This document shows, piece by piece, positions 43,523-52,007 of a stretch of DNA of 64,000 nucleotides. The DNA is from Enterovibrio norvegicus DSM 15893. Its GTDB lineage: Bacteria; Pseudomonadota; Gammaproteobacteria; Enterobacterales; Vibrionaceae. Both the position numbers and the translations under genes were made by a program. The stretch's first letter is position 1. Each line of letters opens with the position of its first letter. The notes below the pieces were generated by a model. It saw nothing but the letters and a program-made list of their open reading frames with translations, ran no database searches and was not told the DNA's origin. The stretch covers positions 1 to 64,000 of the forward strand of contig NZ_FOWR01000005.1 in the NCBI RefSeq assembly GCF_900115495.1, read 5' to 3'.

Positions 43523-45073
43523 ATGTGGGAAGGAATCTCAACCGGCTTAGGCACTGCCTTAATGCCGTTCAACCTCATGATGGTCGTCGTCGGCTGTTTC
43601 GCTGGCACCTTCATTGGCATGCTGCCGGGCCTTGGCCCTATTTCTGCGGTTGCGTTAATGATCCCGATTACCTACGGCCTTGATCCTGCGTCTGGCATCA
43701 TCTTGATGGCGGGTGTGTATTACGGTGCGGTATTTGGTGGTTCAACGTCTTCTATCCTGATCAACGCGCCGGGTTGTGCAAGTACGGTTGTTACCGCATT
43801 TGATGGCTACCCAATGGCGCAGCAACGCCAAGCAGGTAAAGCCCTTGCGCTGGCAGCGTACTCGTCGTTCACTGGCGGCACGATTGGCGCAATCATTTTG
43901 CTTTTCGCGGCGCCTGCACTGGCATCGGTGTCACTCAGTTTCCAGTCTTCTGATTACTTCGCACTGATGATCCTCGGTTTGACTGCAGTGTCAGCGTTTG
44001 CGGGTAAAGGCCAAGTGCTGAAAGCCATGGCAATGACCGTATTTGGTTTGATGATCGCCACCGTAGGGACAGACGCAATTACCGGTGCGCCACGCTTCAC
44101 CTTTAACAATATCGATTTGGTGGATGGCATCAGTTTCTTATTGCTCGCGATGGCGACGTTTGCATTGGCAGAAGTTGTCACCACAGTGATGAAAGGGCAG
44201 CACAAAGAGAAAGAAGCGGACATGGACATGGCGGCGCTCGGCAGCATGAAACTGTCAAAAGAGGAAGTGAAAGAAGTGGCTCCGACCGTGGCGCGCTCTT
44301 CCATTTTCGGCTTTATCGTCGGTGTTTTGCCGGGGGCAGGTGCGACGATTGCGTCTTTCCTTGCTTATGGGCTTGAACGTAACCTTGCACCAAAACGTTT
44401 GAAAGAGAAATTCGGTAAAGGCGCACTGCGCGGATTGGCAGCGCCAGAGTCTGCGAATAATGCGGCGTCTACAGGCTCATTTGTACCCTTGCTGACATTG
44501 GGTATTCCTGGGTCGGGGACAACGGCGATCATGCTGGGTGCGTTGATTGCCTATGGTATTCAGCCCGGCCCGCGTTTGTTTATTGATAATCCTGATGTGT
44601 TTTGGTCGGTCATCATCTCTATGTACTTCGGTAACTTAGTGTTGTTGATCCTGAACCTTCCACTGATTCCGTACATTTCGCGTTTGTTGGCCATTCCGCG
44701 CCCCATCTTGATTCCGTTGATTTTGTTTTTCTCCATCACCGGTGTGTACTTGGTGAGTTTCAACACTTTCGATATCAATATGATGGTGTTAATTACCGTG
44801 GTGGCGATATTCCTTAAACTGCTCGATTTCCCGATGGCACCGATGTTACTCGGCTTCATTTTGGGCGGGATTATGGAAAACAACCTGAGTCGCGCACTGA
44901 TCATCTCTGACGGCAGCTTGAGCTTCCTGTGGGATCGTCCGTTAACGCTGACCATCATGTGTATTTCGATATTTGTGTTGTTCTTGCCACTGATTCGACG
45001 TGTGCTCGACAAAATGGGGGTCGGCATCAAACTGCAGCCGAATAAAGCACAAGTCGATCGTAATGACGGCTAG
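43523..45073 (+). CDS. tctA: Tripartite tricarboxylate transporter large membrane subunit TctA
   Basis: 516 residues and about 12 membrane segments. GTFIGMLPGLGPISAVALMIP is the conserved TctA signature, with GSTSSILINAPGCASTVVTAFDGYPMAQ and a repeat-like second half (GVLPGAGATIASFLAY, then GSFVPLLTLGIPGSGTTAIMLGAL). It is the ion-coupled channel subunit of the carrier. TTTAGGAGG precedes the start. Only eight bases separate it from the CoA-transferase gene. Confidence 0.96.
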   Translation: MWEGISTGLGTALMPFNLMMVVVGCFAGTFIGMLPGLGPISAVALMIPITYGLDPASGIILMAGVYYGAVFGGSTSSILINAPGCASTVVTAFDGYPMAQQRQAGKALALAAYSSFTGGTIGAIILLFAAPALASVSLSFQSSDYFALMILGLTAVSAFAGKGQVLKAMAMTVFGLMIATVGTDAITGAPRFTFNNIDLVDGISFLLLAMATFALAEVVTTVMKGQHKEKEADMDMAALGSMKLSKEEVKEVAPTVARSSIFGFIVGVLPGAGATIASFLAYGLERNLAPKRLKEKFGKGALRGLAAPESANNAASTGSFVPLLTLGIPGSGTTAIMLGALIAYGIQPGPRLFIDNPDVFWSVIISMYFGNLVLLILNLPLIPYISRLLAIPRPILIPLILFFSITGVYLVSFNTFDINMMVLITVVAIFLKLLDFPMAPMLLGFILGGIMENNLSRALIISDGSLSFLWDRPLTLTIMCISIFVLFLPLIRRVLDKMGVGIKLQPNKAQVDRNDG

Positions 45074-45081
45074 GGGGGCGC

Positions 45082-46284
45082 ATGCACGATGCATTGTCAT
45101 CCTTTAGGGTGTTGGATTTAACCAACGTACTGGCAGGCCCATTCGCCTGCCATCAGTTGGCGCACTTGGGTGCAGAAGTGATAAAAGTGGAGGTCCCCCA
45201 TAGTGGGGACCTTGCGCGTCAATTGGGTGCCGATGCGGATTTAAACCGCGAGAAAATGGGCATTTCCTTTCTGGCGCAAAACTCGGGTAAACGCTCCATT
45301 ACCGTCAACCTCAAACACCCTGACGGCAAAGCCGTGCTCAAAAAGCTGGTTGAATCTGCTGATGTGTTAGTGGAGAACTTCCGGCCGGGTGTCATGGCGC
45401 GCTTGGGGCTCGACTATGACGTGTTGAAAGCGGTAAATCCCAAGCTGATTTACTGCGCCATTTCTGGTTACGGTGCTGATGGCCCCATGAACAATCTGCC
45501 TGCCTATGATCAAATTATTCAGGGCATGTCGGGCGTGATGTCGATAACCGGCGCGCCTGATAATGCGCCGTACCGTGTTGGTTATCCCATTGCAGACACC
45601 ATTGGTGGCCTGACTGCCGCATTTGCGATTTCTTCTGCGCTCGCGGGACGTGCTCACACGGGCAAGGGCTGCTTCATTGATGTGTCCATGTTGGAATCAA
45701 CACTCGCCACCATGGGGTGGGCGGTATCGAATTTCCTTGTCGCAGGTCGTGAACCGCAACCCATGGGCAATGACAATGTGACGGCCAGTCCCTCTGGTGC
45801 GTTCAATACCGGTGATGGCCTGATCAATATCGCCGCCAACAAGCAGGAGCAGTTTGACGCCATTTGTGATTTGTTAGGGCGGGCTGAACTGAAAACTGAC
45901 CCTCGCTTTAGCGAACGACAAGCCAGACTGAAACATCGCGATGTGCTGACAGAGATTCTTGAAGATGCGTTTTCCTGTGATTCAGCTGAAGTGTGGGAGC
46001 AAAAATTGAATGCCATTGGCGTGCCTGCGGGGCGTGTGCTGTCGGTGCCTCAGGCATTGAGTTTAGACCAAGTAAAACAACGCGACTTTGAAGGCACATT
46101 CGATGATGTCGAAGGCGTAGGAAGAGATGTTCATATCGTCAGAACCGGTTTTCTTGTGGATGGACAACGCCCTAAAGTGGCATCGCCGCCACCCCAATTA
46201 GGTGAACACAGCGCTGATATTCTCTCTGAGCTCGGGTTTAGCGATGACGACATTAAAACGTTTCGAGCAGAGGGCGCAGTATGA
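45082..46284 (+). CDS. Class III CoA-transferase (CaiB/BaiF family)
   Basis: 400 residues. The N-terminus RVLDLTNVLAGPFACHQLAHLGAEVIKVE is the class III CoA-transferase signature. Catalytic Asp171 lies in GYPIADTIGG, matching Asp169 of formyl-CoA transferase. It moves CoA from a donor acyl-CoA to a carboxylic acid acceptor. In this operon, next to a tricarboxylate importer and overlapping a citryl-CoA-lyase-like gene by four bases (ATGA), the acceptor is probably the imported tricarboxylate. Substrate is inferred from context only. The start has a G-rich ribosome-binding site. Confidence 0.92.
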   Translation: MHDALSSFRVLDLTNVLAGPFACHQLAHLGAEVIKVEVPHSGDLARQLGADADLNREKMGISFLAQNSGKRSITVNLKHPDGKAVLKKLVESADVLVENFRPGVMARLGLDYDVLKAVNPKLIYCAISGYGADGPMNNLPAYDQIIQGMSGVMSITGAPDNAPYRVGYPIADTIGGLTAAFAISSALAGRAHTGKGCFIDVSMLESTLATMGWAVSNFLVAGREPQPMGNDNVTASPSGAFNTGDGLINIAANKQEQFDAICDLLGRAELKTDPRFSERQARLKHRDVLTEILEDAFSCDSAEVWEQKLNAIGVPAGRVLSVPQALSLDQVKQRDFEGTFDDVEGVGRDVHIVRTGFLVDGQRPKVASPPPQLGEHSADILSELGFSDDDIKTFRAEGAV

Positions 46285-47126
46285 GTATTCGACGGCCGAC
46301 TAACGGCCCAGAAAAAGCGGTTGCCGATTGGTGGCGCACAGACATTATCGATATGACGCCGGGGGAGATTGGCTATTACGGGTATCCGATAGAAGATCTC
46401 ATTGGCAACGTCAGCTTTACCCAAATGATTTGGTTGATGACGCAAGGTTCTCTGCCTTCGCCAGAAAAAGCGAAATTGCTCGATGCCGCGTTAATGTCTG
46501 CCGTTGATCATGGCCCACAAGCGCCAAGTATTGCGATTGCGCGCATGGCAGCAACCTGTGGCGTTGGTTTGAACAATGCCATGGCGTCTGCGGTGAATGT
46601 GTTGGGCGATGTGCATGGTGGCGCGGGCGAACAGGCAATGGCCTTGTATCAAATGATTGATGACATTGTGCAAAACGACGGTGTGGATGTTGTCGTTGCT
46701 ACGCAAAAAGGGCTTGAGAAACAGCGCGAGCTGTTCGGTAAGTTCATTCCCGGTTTTGGCCACCGTTTCCATCCTGTCGATCCAAGAGCACCGCGTTTAA
46801 TGGCGGTGGTAGAAGGCGCGAAAACGGATGGTGAGGTAGAAGGGCGTTTTTTGGCGATAGCTCAACAAGTCGAATTGCAACTTGAGCAGGAGAAAGGGCA
46901 GAAAATCCCCATGAACATCGACGGCGCTACCGCCGTCATATACGCCGAACTGGGTGTAGCACCTGAACTTGCGAGAGGGCTGTTTTGTTTGTCTCGCTCC
47001 GTCGGCATACTGGCTCACGCATGGGAGCAGACGCAACAGGGCGGTAGAAACAAAGGCCCAATCCCTCGAGACTTACTGTGGACGTATGACGGTCCTGCGA
47101 AGCGCTCGGTGCCTGATTCAGATTAG
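46281..47126 (+). CDS. Citrate-synthase-fold citryl-CoA-lyase-like protein
   Basis: 281 residues, shorter than citrate synthase (about 380-430) because the N-terminal part is reduced. Citrate-synthase catalytic positions remain: His112 in VHGGAGEQA, His161 in GFGHRFHPVDPRAP and Asp214 in MNIDGATA. Short proteins of this type are annotated citryl-CoA lyase and are thought to run the reaction toward cleavage. Overlapping the CoA-transferase by four bases, it would split the CoA ester of the imported acid into an acyl-CoA and an oxo acid (acetyl-CoA and oxaloacetate if the substrate is citrate). Reaction direction is inference. Confidence 0.88.
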   Translation: MSIRRPTNGPEKAVADWWRTDIIDMTPGEIGYYGYPIEDLIGNVSFTQMIWLMTQGSLPSPEKAKLLDAALMSAVDHGPQAPSIAIARMAATCGVGLNNAMASAVNVLGDVHGGAGEQAMALYQMIDDIVQNDGVDVVVATQKGLEKQRELFGKFIPGFGHRFHPVDPRAPRLMAVVEGAKTDGEVEGRFLAIAQQVELQLEQEKGQKIPMNIDGATAVIYAELGVAPELARGLFCLSRSVGILAHAWEQTQQGGRNKGPIPRDLLWTYDGPAKRSVPDSD

Positions 47127-47162
47127 TCCCCGCTTAGTGCCATTTTTATGTGCATAGGTATA

Positions 47163-47188
47163 AACGTCATCTCTCCGATGGCGTTTTT
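47163..47188 (+). terminator. Terminator of the tct operon
   Basis: AACGTCATC, loop TCTCC, GATGGCGTTTTTC (one G-T pair). It lies about 40 bases past the last stop. Confidence 0.8.
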
Positions 47189-47471
47189 CATTTGAGATGT
47201 ATTGTGCTCATTCAGAGAGAGGTGATTCACTTGCATGATAATGAACGGTGTTTTATTGTTATGGTCATTGTGACGCTGAGTCGTGTTATCTCTGTCTATA
47301 TTCGGTGCGTTGATTGTTTTCAGATGGGGGAAGGTTGTGAAACTCTGCCTTTTAAACACTGAACGAGATGCAGCATTCAACGAGATTGACTAATGTGTAG
47401 GGAAATGCATCAGTATTCGGCGCACCTGACAAGAGGCTAGTTGGGTGTCACCAGAGAGAAGGAGCATTAAG
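47189..47471. other. Intergenic region upstream of the exported helical protein
   Basis: About 280 bases with no gene seen. GAAGGAG (47458-47464) belongs to the following gene. Confidence 0.5.
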
Positions 47472-47870
47472 ATGCAAATGAAACCGATTTTACTGTCTTT
47501 GTTATTTTGTTTGCCTGTGTTTGGCCTGTCTGGGGCAGCACATGCAGAGCAAACCAGCTGGGATAAAGCCAAAGAGTCAGCCACAGAAGCGTGGGAATCT
47601 GCGAAAGAAGCGGGTGATAGCGCATGGGATGCGACCAAAGAGAAAAGTAGTGAGTTGTTAGAAGGCGCACAAGAAGGCGGTGACAGCTTATGGGAAAGCA
47701 CCAAAGAAAAGAGTGCAGACATTTGGGATAAGACCAAAGAAAAAAGTGGCGAGCTAGCCGAAGAAGCGAAAAAGAAAGCTGATGAAGTGCTAACGCCAGA
47801 AGAGACCGAACCTGCGCCCGTGAAGCCTTTGGAAGCTGAGCCTGAGAGTGTGTTTAATCAAGAAGCGTAG
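47472..47870 (+). CDS. Exported amphipathic-helix repeat protein
   Basis: Start at ATG 47472, with GAAGGAG seven bases upstream. 133 residues. A signal peptide ends at AHA-EQ. The mature part is built of irregular 11-residue repeats with a tryptophan at regular spacing: WDKAKESATEA, WESAKEAGDSA, WDATKEKSSEL, then LWESTKEKSAD and IWDKTKEKSGE. This is the pattern of LEA or apolipoprotein-like amphipathic helices. A proline/glutamate-rich tail ends it. No enzymatic role is visible; membrane-surface binding or desiccation and osmotic protection are possible. It parallels the protein at 3522-3839. Confidence 0.82.
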   Translation: MQMKPILLSLLFCLPVFGLSGAAHAEQTSWDKAKESATEAWESAKEAGDSAWDATKEKSSELLEGAQEGGDSLWESTKEKSADIWDKTKEKSGELAEEAKKKADEVLTPEETEPAPVKPLEAEPESVFNQEA

Positions 47871-48398
47871 CGGTGTCTGGTCGTCCATGTGAATGGCTGA
47901 ATATTGTCCCCTAATACGCCATCGTTAACCGTCTTTCTGATTTTCATTGAGGCGCAGCAGTACCGACATTACTGCTGCGTCTATCCAGTTGAGAACCTTC
48001 GTGAACACGCATTTCTCGGTGATTTGGACACAACAACGGTAAAAATAGTAATTATCCCTGCAAATCTTTTGCCATGCGTACTGTTACCCCTGGTAAGTTT
48101 TAGTGCTAATGCTTGCCTCTGAAAATACTCTCCTATCAGTTTCCTGTCAGATATACTCGCAATAACGCCATATCCTCACATTAATCATTACTATTAACTA
48201 TATTATTAAAAACAACAGGTTGTTTTTATTTCGCCTTAATAGTTCGCATTCACCTATTTGATAATCCAATGCTTGGTATTCATCCTTTCGATTGAACAGT
48301 GAATGCTGTCAAACATAACCTTTTGGTAGCTCAGCGATAGACTGAGGCAAAGGCTAGGAAAACTATACTCACTGGACTAAAAGCAAAGGAGATTGCTA
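47871..48398. other. Intergenic region upstream of the DASS transporter
   Basis: About 530 bases. It contains a strong hairpin at 47953-47979 and an AT-rich part at 48180-48240. No convincing gene; the small frame at 47904 lacks a ribosome-binding site. It should contain the promoter of the DASS operon. Confidence 0.5.
47953..47979. terminator. Strong 10-bp hairpin, terminator-like
   Basis: CGCAGCAGTA, loop CCGACAT, TACTGCTGCG. No T-run follows, so it may be a structured RNA element or a weak terminator of the upstream gene. Confidence 0.55.
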
Positions 48399-49865
48399 GT
48401 GGTAAGCATTGTGAGAGACCTGAGCTCCAAAAGTAAAACAGAGAAAATAATGTATTACCTCGGCCTACCATTGGCCATGGTTGTACTCATGATTTTCTAT
48501 TCCATACCAACACCTGACGGCATTACGTTCGAAGGTAAAATGTCCCTGGGTATTTTTAGCTTTGCGCTAATCCTTTGGGTATCAGAATCACTGCCCAACT
48601 ATGCGACCTCAATGATTTCAATCGCCTTACTATCCATTCTTGGTGGGTGGGCCGAGAAGAATGCGTTAGGGACCATGGGCTACGGCGTGATTTGGCTAAT
48701 GATCTCAGCCTTCATCATTACATCGGGCATGGAAAAGAGCGGATTGGCTAAACGTATTGCGCTAGCGATCATCACTCGCTTTGGTAAAACATGGAAGTCG
48801 ATGTTGATGTCGTTGATGGCTGCAAACTTTACCATCGCTTTTATTGTGCCATCCACAACGGCGCGTGCCGCCATGTTGCTACCAATCGTTCTTCTTATTG
48901 CCAAAGCATTCAGCGTTGAAAAGGGAAATAAAAACCTTGGCAAGTTGCTGGCCATTCAAGGCCTGCAAGCCAACAATATTTCCACGTCAGCCATTGTGAC
49001 AGCCACAGCACCTCAGATTCTTGCCATTGGTTTGATGAAAGAGCTAACCGGCTCGTCAGTGTCGTGGGGGGAATGGTTCATTGCGTCAGCACCTATCGCC
49101 ATCCTTACACTGATTGCATCATTCTTTATCGGTATTACGCTATTTAAACCGTCAGGTTCGGCGAAATCAGGCGGCGAAGAGATACAAGAAATCAATCGAC
49201 AATATCAGGAGCTGGGTTCTGTATCGTCAAATGAAAAGAAAGCCGCGTCCATCTTCATTCTCACCATCTGTTTATGGGCCACTGATAAATGGCACATGGA
49301 CCTGTTTGGTTTTCAGATTAGCTTAGTGATGGTTGCGGTTATTTCTGCAGCGATATTCTTTATGCCTTATGTCGGCATTCTTTCTTGGAAAGAGGCCAAA
49401 ATACCCTGGAACTTGATGGTGTTTGCCGCCGGCGCTTACGCCGTTGGTGTGTCATTGAGCGAAACCGGTGTTGCGTCATGGGCGTTGGGCAGTATCTTTG
49501 ACCACCTTGGTGTGAAAGACATGAACTTCACCACTCTCTATGGTGTGGTTATCGCGATATCCAGCTTCAGTCATTTTGTCTTCACCAGTAAAACGGTTCG
49601 GACCATTATCCTTATTCCCACCCTTATCGGTCTTGCAGAAAGTGCAGGGGTTCCGCCTCTGATGTTGGCGCTACCTGCCGCATTCACGATTGCAGATACC
49701 ATCACGCTTCCTCCACACAGTAAAGCAAACTTGGTGTATTACAGCACAGGCTATTTCTCGGTAAATAACCAGTTGTTATATGGCGTTTTAACCTTGATGG
49801 CGAAGTGGTGCTTCATGTTTGGCGCGTCGTTCACATGGTTCGCATATCTCGGCATTACACCTTAA
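48399..49865 (+). CDS. DASS/SLC13-family sodium:anion symporter
   Basis: Start at GTG 48399, seven bases after AAAGGAG (48385-48391). 488 residues, about 11 membrane spans. PSTTARAAMLLPI stands where DASS proteins have the SNT sodium- and substrate-binding motif, and LPPHSKANLVYYSTG sits in the second inverted half. Members import dicarboxylates, citrate, sulfate or sulfonates. The altered STT motif and the unusual second-half wording make the substrate uncertain. It is the first gene of a unit with an anchored periplasmic protein and a phosphoglycerate-mutase-like enzyme. Confidence 0.9.
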   Translation: MVSIVRDLSSKSKTEKIMYYLGLPLAMVVLMIFYSIPTPDGITFEGKMSLGIFSFALILWVSESLPNYATSMISIALLSILGGWAEKNALGTMGYGVIWLMISAFIITSGMEKSGLAKRIALAIITRFGKTWKSMLMSLMAANFTIAFIVPSTTARAAMLLPIVLLIAKAFSVEKGNKNLGKLLAIQGLQANNISTSAIVTATAPQILAIGLMKELTGSSVSWGEWFIASAPIAILTLIASFFIGITLFKPSGSAKSGGEEIQEINRQYQELGSVSSNEKKAASIFILTICLWATDKWHMDLFGFQISLVMVAVISAAIFFMPYVGILSWKEAKIPWNLMVFAAGAYAVGVSLSETGVASWALGSIFDHLGVKDMNFTTLYGVVIAISSFSHFVFTSKTVRTIILIPTLIGLAESAGVPPLMLALPAAFTIADTITLPPHSKANLVYYSTGYFSVNNQLLYGVLTLMAKWCFMFGASFTWFAYLGITP

Positions 49866-49874
49866 GGAGGCTAC

Positions 49875-50654
49875 ATGATGTTTAAGCCGTTATTTTCATC
49901 ACGCGCAGTGCTTACACTGTTATTTCCACTCGCTATCGTGTTGTCGCCAACCCTTGCTGCTAAAGAATTTGGAGACATTCAGCAATACCACGAGAACATC
50001 CAACCGTCAGGTTCGGAAGGCATTATTAATACCTCCGTCACTGCGACCACCAATGCCGAGGGTGTTGTTTACTTGCCTGCTTATGAAAAGGGCGAGTTAG
50101 CAAACTACGAAGTATTGTCGGGAACATTGATTGGCATGCCTGAGCGCATCGATATTCATGGCCGTGAGGCTTATCGATACCGTTTTGCGTCAAGTGATAG
50201 CTTGGTGACGTTGCAGCAAACGTTTCAAGTGAAAAAACTCTACAAAGAAAAGAAAGCGAAGCTCAAGTACAGCCATCCTGCTGGCGTTACGCGTGTTTCA
50301 TACACCTTTACCAATACATCACCCTCAACGATTGATGATTTTTCGACCCAGCTTTCTGTGCCAAAAGGCACCGAGCTTTATGGTGTTGTAACACCGGAAT
50401 GGTCGAAGAAAAAGAAAACATTCACCATCAGTAAACTGGATGATTGGAAAGTGGTAACGGTGAATCGAAGCGCGCTGACTGCTGGACAGGACGTTGAAAC
50501 AAAAGTGCGCTTATACCGTCCAGCACCAAATATCAAATGGGTGCTTTGGACGTTCGTCATCCTAATTTCCGGCGCGTTGCTGTGGAAACGAAGAGATGTA
50601 CTTGTCGACGAAAAAGAAGCCGTTGAATCAGCGCCTATTGAGGAGCAAAAATGA
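49875..50654 (+). CDS. Exported, C-terminally membrane-anchored protein of unknown function
   Basis: 259 residues, AAGGAGG six bases upstream of ATG. A signal peptide (ending TLA-AK) and a C-terminal span (IKWVLWTFVILISGALLW, about 220-237) bracket a beta-rich periplasmic domain. Sequence such as GVTRVSYTFTNTSPSTIDDFSTQLSVP looks like an immunoglobulin-like fold. The last 20 residues are acidic and cytoplasmic. No family was recognised. It lies between the DASS carrier and the mutase-like gene and overlaps the latter by four bases, so it should act with them, perhaps as a periplasmic accessory of the carrier. Confidence 0.82.
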   Translation: MMFKPLFSSRAVLTLLFPLAIVLSPTLAAKEFGDIQQYHENIQPSGSEGIINTSVTATTNAEGVVYLPAYEKGELANYEVLSGTLIGMPERIDIHGREAYRYRFASSDSLVTLQQTFQVKKLYKEKKAKLKYSHPAGVTRVSYTFTNTSPSTIDDFSTQLSVPKGTELYGVVTPEWSKKKKTFTISKLDDWKVVTVNRSALTAGQDVETKVRLYRPAPNIKWVLWTFVILISGALLWKRRDVLVDEKEAVESAPIEEQK

Positions 50655-51898
50655 GTAAACAAGCCCTATTAATTATTGCTGACGGTATGGGGGATAACCC
50701 GATACCTGACCTAAACGGTCTTACCCCGCTCGAGTATGCGTTAACACCAAACTTAACTGCGTTGGCGAAACAGGGGTTATTCGGGAACGTGCACCCAGTA
50801 CAACCGGGCGTTCCTGTGGGTACGGATGTAGGCCATTTAGCGATTTTTGGTTACGACCCATATGATGTTTACACAGGGCGTGGTCCTATTGAAGCATACG
50901 GTGCAGGCATCGAGTTGTTACCCACTGACATTGCTTTTCGCGGTAACTTTGCAACGGTTGATGATGAATTCACCGTGCTTGACCGTCGAGCTGGGCGCAT
51001 CAACGTGGGCACACATGAACTTGCAGAGGCGCTGGATGGGATTGTGCTTTCTAATGGGACTAAGGTGATTGTTCGTCCGCTGAGTGCCCACCGTGTTGCT
51101 GTCGTTTTGCGCGGTGAGAACCTCTCTGAACATGTGAGAACGACAGATCCTGGTACAGCGAAAGAAGGTGAGACCGTCCAAAAGAGTATTGCATTGAATG
51201 AAGAAAGTGATGCGATACACACAGCCGACGCCATTAATGAACTGACAGAGAAAATGTTTTCTGTCCTGAGTTTGCATCCAGTCAATGCCGAACGTTCGTT
51301 ACAAGGTATGCCGCCTGCAAATATGATTTTGCTCCGTGGTATTGGGCGAGAAATACAGGCACCAAAGATCACAACAACGCTGGGTATTCGTGGTGCGTGT
51401 ATCGCGGGTGATCGTACTGTGCTCGGAATTGCCAGAATGGCGGGCTTTGACGTGTATCACCGCGACAGTTTTACCGCAGGCCATGATACGGACTTTATCG
51501 CTAAAGCAGACCTTGCGATTGAACAATTGAAGAGCGGTTATGATTGGGTCGTGCTGCACATCAAATCACCTGATTTGGCGGGGCATGATTGCCAACCCAT
51601 GATTAAAGTATCATCTGCGATTAAGCTTGATATGATGCTAGGGCATATACTCAGACACATTGATTTGAATGAATGTTTTGTTGGCTATACCAGCGATCAT
51701 TCCACCCCTTGCATGAGACGGGATCATTCTGGTGATCCTGTGCCGACATTTTTTGCAGGCGGGAATGTGAGAAGCCTGCCGCTTGAAAACTTCGGTGAAA
51801 AGTACGTGACACATGGCAGTTTGAATAACCTCACGGCGCGGGATTTTTTCCGCATACAAATGGATCACTTAGGGGTCGTTGCTAAGCTCGGTGCTTAG
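50651..51898 (+). CDS. Archaeal-type cofactor-independent phosphoglycerate mutase-like enzyme (ApgM family)
   Basis: 415 residues, alkaline-phosphatase superfamily. ADGMGD (10-15) gives metal ligand Asp11; VPVGTDVGHLAIFGYDP (54-70) holds the nucleophile position, here Thr58 where characterised phosphoglycerate mutases have Ser; IKSPDLAGHD and TSDHSTPC bring the remaining metal ligands. The family was formerly called phosphonopyruvate-decarboxylase-related. Its start overlaps the preceding gene by four bases. A housekeeping glycolytic role is unlikely in this transporter operon; a phospho-acid or phosphonate substrate is possible. The Thr may mark a different subfamily. Confidence 0.85.
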   Translation: MSKQALLIIADGMGDNPIPDLNGLTPLEYALTPNLTALAKQGLFGNVHPVQPGVPVGTDVGHLAIFGYDPYDVYTGRGPIEAYGAGIELLPTDIAFRGNFATVDDEFTVLDRRAGRINVGTHELAEALDGIVLSNGTKVIVRPLSAHRVAVVLRGENLSEHVRTTDPGTAKEGETVQKSIALNEESDAIHTADAINELTEKMFSVLSLHPVNAERSLQGMPPANMILLRGIGREIQAPKITTTLGIRGACIAGDRTVLGIARMAGFDVYHRDSFTAGHDTDFIAKADLAIEQLKSGYDWVVLHIKSPDLAGHDCQPMIKVSSAIKLDMMLGHILRHIDLNECFVGYTSDHSTPCMRRDHSGDPVPTFFAGGNVRSLPLENFGEKYVTHGSLNNLTARDFFRIQMDHLGVVAKLGA

Positions 51899-51954
51899 CT
51901 TCGTGCTTAGGTCATAAAGCACTATCTAAGCAAGGTTATCTCTTATACTCAAAA

Positions 51955-51995
51955 CAGAAGTGACATCATGATTGATGTGTCACTTCTGTTTTTTT
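51955..51995 (+). terminator. Strong terminator 12 bases before the lysR start codon
   Basis: CAGAAGTGACA and TGTCACTTCTG form an 11-bp stem followed by seven T residues (51989-51995). The ribosome-binding site (AAGGAA) of the next gene begins almost at once, so the regulator is either made by readthrough or has a promoter reading through the stem. Confidence 0.92.
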
Positions 51996-52007
51996 ACAAG
52001 GAATGAA

